Origin: Bacteroidaceae bacterium
GTDB lineage: Bacteria; Bacteroidota; Bacteroidia; Bacteroidales; Bacteroidaceae
Direction of reading: 5' to 3'
Length of the DNA: 5,850 bases
Assembly (NCBI GenBank): GCA_900769765.1
Contig: CAAGHW010000052.1
Location: 1 to 5,850, forward strand
The notes under the pieces are model-generated. The model did not search any database. It saw only the letters and a program-made list of their open reading frames with translations, and was not told the DNA's origin. Positions 5,206 through 5,850 of the stretch are shown in pieces. Position numbers and translations under genes: made by a program. Within the stretch, counting starts at the first letter, position 1. The number at the start of each line of letters is the position of its first letter.

Positions 5206-5790
5206 TTACAGCTTGTTTACAGCTTTCTTTATTCTCTTGAAACGGCTGATAAGTTCGGTATAATCGGTAGAACGGCATGAGTCGAAATTCTCCCAGATGA
5301 GTTCCTCGAGTATCACTCCGCCAAAGCCATAGTTGGTAAGGCGCTTGAGGTTCACTTCATCGATGTTTCCGAAAGCCCATGTGTTCTTGTTTATCATTTT
5401 CTTTCCAATCTCATTAAGTTCGGCACTCTGGTAGAATGTGCGGCCGAGCGGACCGAAGCAAACAATGTCGTATGTCTTGCGAAGCTCTTTCAAGTGAGCC
5501 AGATTGTTTGCATAACCTACGACCTTACCCTTTTCGTTACCCATAGGAGGGTTTGAGCCAAGAGGAAACAGTGTTCCAGCAAGCTTGTATTCCTTCATGA
5601 GCCTTCCATTGCAAGAATATATGCGCTTATGATATTTCTTTGGAATAAGATTCAACAAACGCTCAATGAATTGGGGGTGGGGGTATTCTTTATACAAAAA
5701 GAGATAATCCAGCCCTTCGTCAAAAAGGCGGGTTATTATCTTGTCCTCTTCTATAAAGAAGGTAGGTTTTGTGGCTATGGCCAATTTCAT
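5206..5790 (-). CDS. Degenerate thiamine-phosphate synthase (ThiE/TenI)-like protein
   Basis: A 194-residue protein that aligns by eye with the ThiE/TenI TIM-barrel family as found in Bacteroidales: KPTFFIEEDKIITRLFDEGLD (8-28), ERLLNLIPKKYHKRIYS (43-59), YDIVCFGPL (107-115), NKNTWAFGNIDEVNLKRLTNYGFGGVILEE (134-163) and the ending DYTELISRFKRIKKA. The landmarks that carry chemistry in ThiE are changed: the usual LRxK-like strand reads LYKEY (32-36), the SPIF/SPIY phosphate motif reads GPLGRT (113-118), and the LGGI motif reads FGNI (140-143). Thiamine-phosphate synthase activity is therefore doubtful; it may be a non-catalytic or repurposed paralogue. It is the first gene of a two-gene unit with prs. 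The ATG at 5790 gives the family's normal N-terminus, MKLAIATKPT. Confidence 0.75.
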   Translation of the reverse strand: MKLAIATKPTFFIEEDKIITRLFDEGLDYLFLYKEYPHPQFIERLLNLIPKKYHKRIYSCNGRLMKEYKLAGTLFPLGSNPPMGNEKGKVVGYANNLAHLKELRKTYDIVCFGPLGRTFYQSAELNEIGKKMINKNTWAFGNIDEVNLKRLTNYGFGGVILEELIWENFDSCRSTDYTELISRFKRIKKAVNKL

Positions 5791-5828
5791 GTTTTACAAA
5801 ACTTAATATTTCGATTCCGTTTCGAGTG

Positions 5829-5836
5829 CAAAATTA
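5829..5836 (-). promoter_or_regulatory. -7 box for the ThiE-like/prs unit
   Basis: On the minus strand this reads TAATTTTG followed by C, an exact TAnnTTTG match, 38 bases upstream of the ATG at 5790. The -33 box would fall at or beyond the window edge and cannot be judged. Confidence 0.6.
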
Positions 5837-5850
5837 ATAATTTTTATAAA

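Noticed and set aside
1..5850. CRISPR arrays, insertion sequences, tRNA or rRNA genes, defence or phage genes
   Set aside because: No regularly spaced direct repeats, transposase motifs, terminal inverted repeats or tRNA-like cloverleaf were found on either strand.

Overview
The window looks like a chromosomal segment from a Bacteroidota bacterium, most likely of the order Bacteroidales (gut or oral Bacteroides/Prevotella-type). The reasons are promoter -7 boxes of the TAnnTTTG/TAnnTTCG type in front of several genes, start codons preceded by A/T-rich stretches rather than Shine-Dalgarno sequences, and protein sequences (Prs, PanB, the ThiE-like protein) that read like Bacteroidales orthologues. 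No mobile element, CRISPR array, tRNA or rRNA was seen. These are mostly housekeeping genes; the least explained part is the gap upstream of panB.

Layout. (1) 1-767, minus: a short-chain dehydrogenase of the SDR16C/17-beta-HSD11/retinol-dehydrogenase type, cut off at its C-terminus by the window edge, with its own -7 box at 817-824. (2) 940-2268, minus: a YbdG-like MscS-family mechanosensitive channel. (3) 2384-2758, plus, divergent from the channel: a small hotdog-fold thioesterase related to FlK, closed by a strong terminator. (4) 2825-3116: a non-coding gap holding a run of stem-loops, a 16-codon hydrophobic mini-ORF and a second intrinsic terminator, then a promoter for panB. (5) 3117-3938, plus: panB, first committed step of pantothenate synthesis. 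(6) 3939-4228: convergent panB/prs gap with two strong hairpin terminators and one extra palindrome. (7) 5790-4229, minus: a two-gene unit, a degenerate ThiE/TenI-like protein followed by prs (PRPP synthetase), driven from a -7 box at 5829-5836.

Functional links. PanB (CoA precursor synthesis), Prs (PRPP for nucleotides, His, Trp, NAD) and the acyl-CoA-type thioesterase are separate core-metabolism functions and do not form one pathway. The unit with most to explain is the region between the thioesterase terminator and panB (about 2865-3035). It could be a small structured RNA in its own right or an attenuator leader controlling panB; the sequence alone cannot decide between them.
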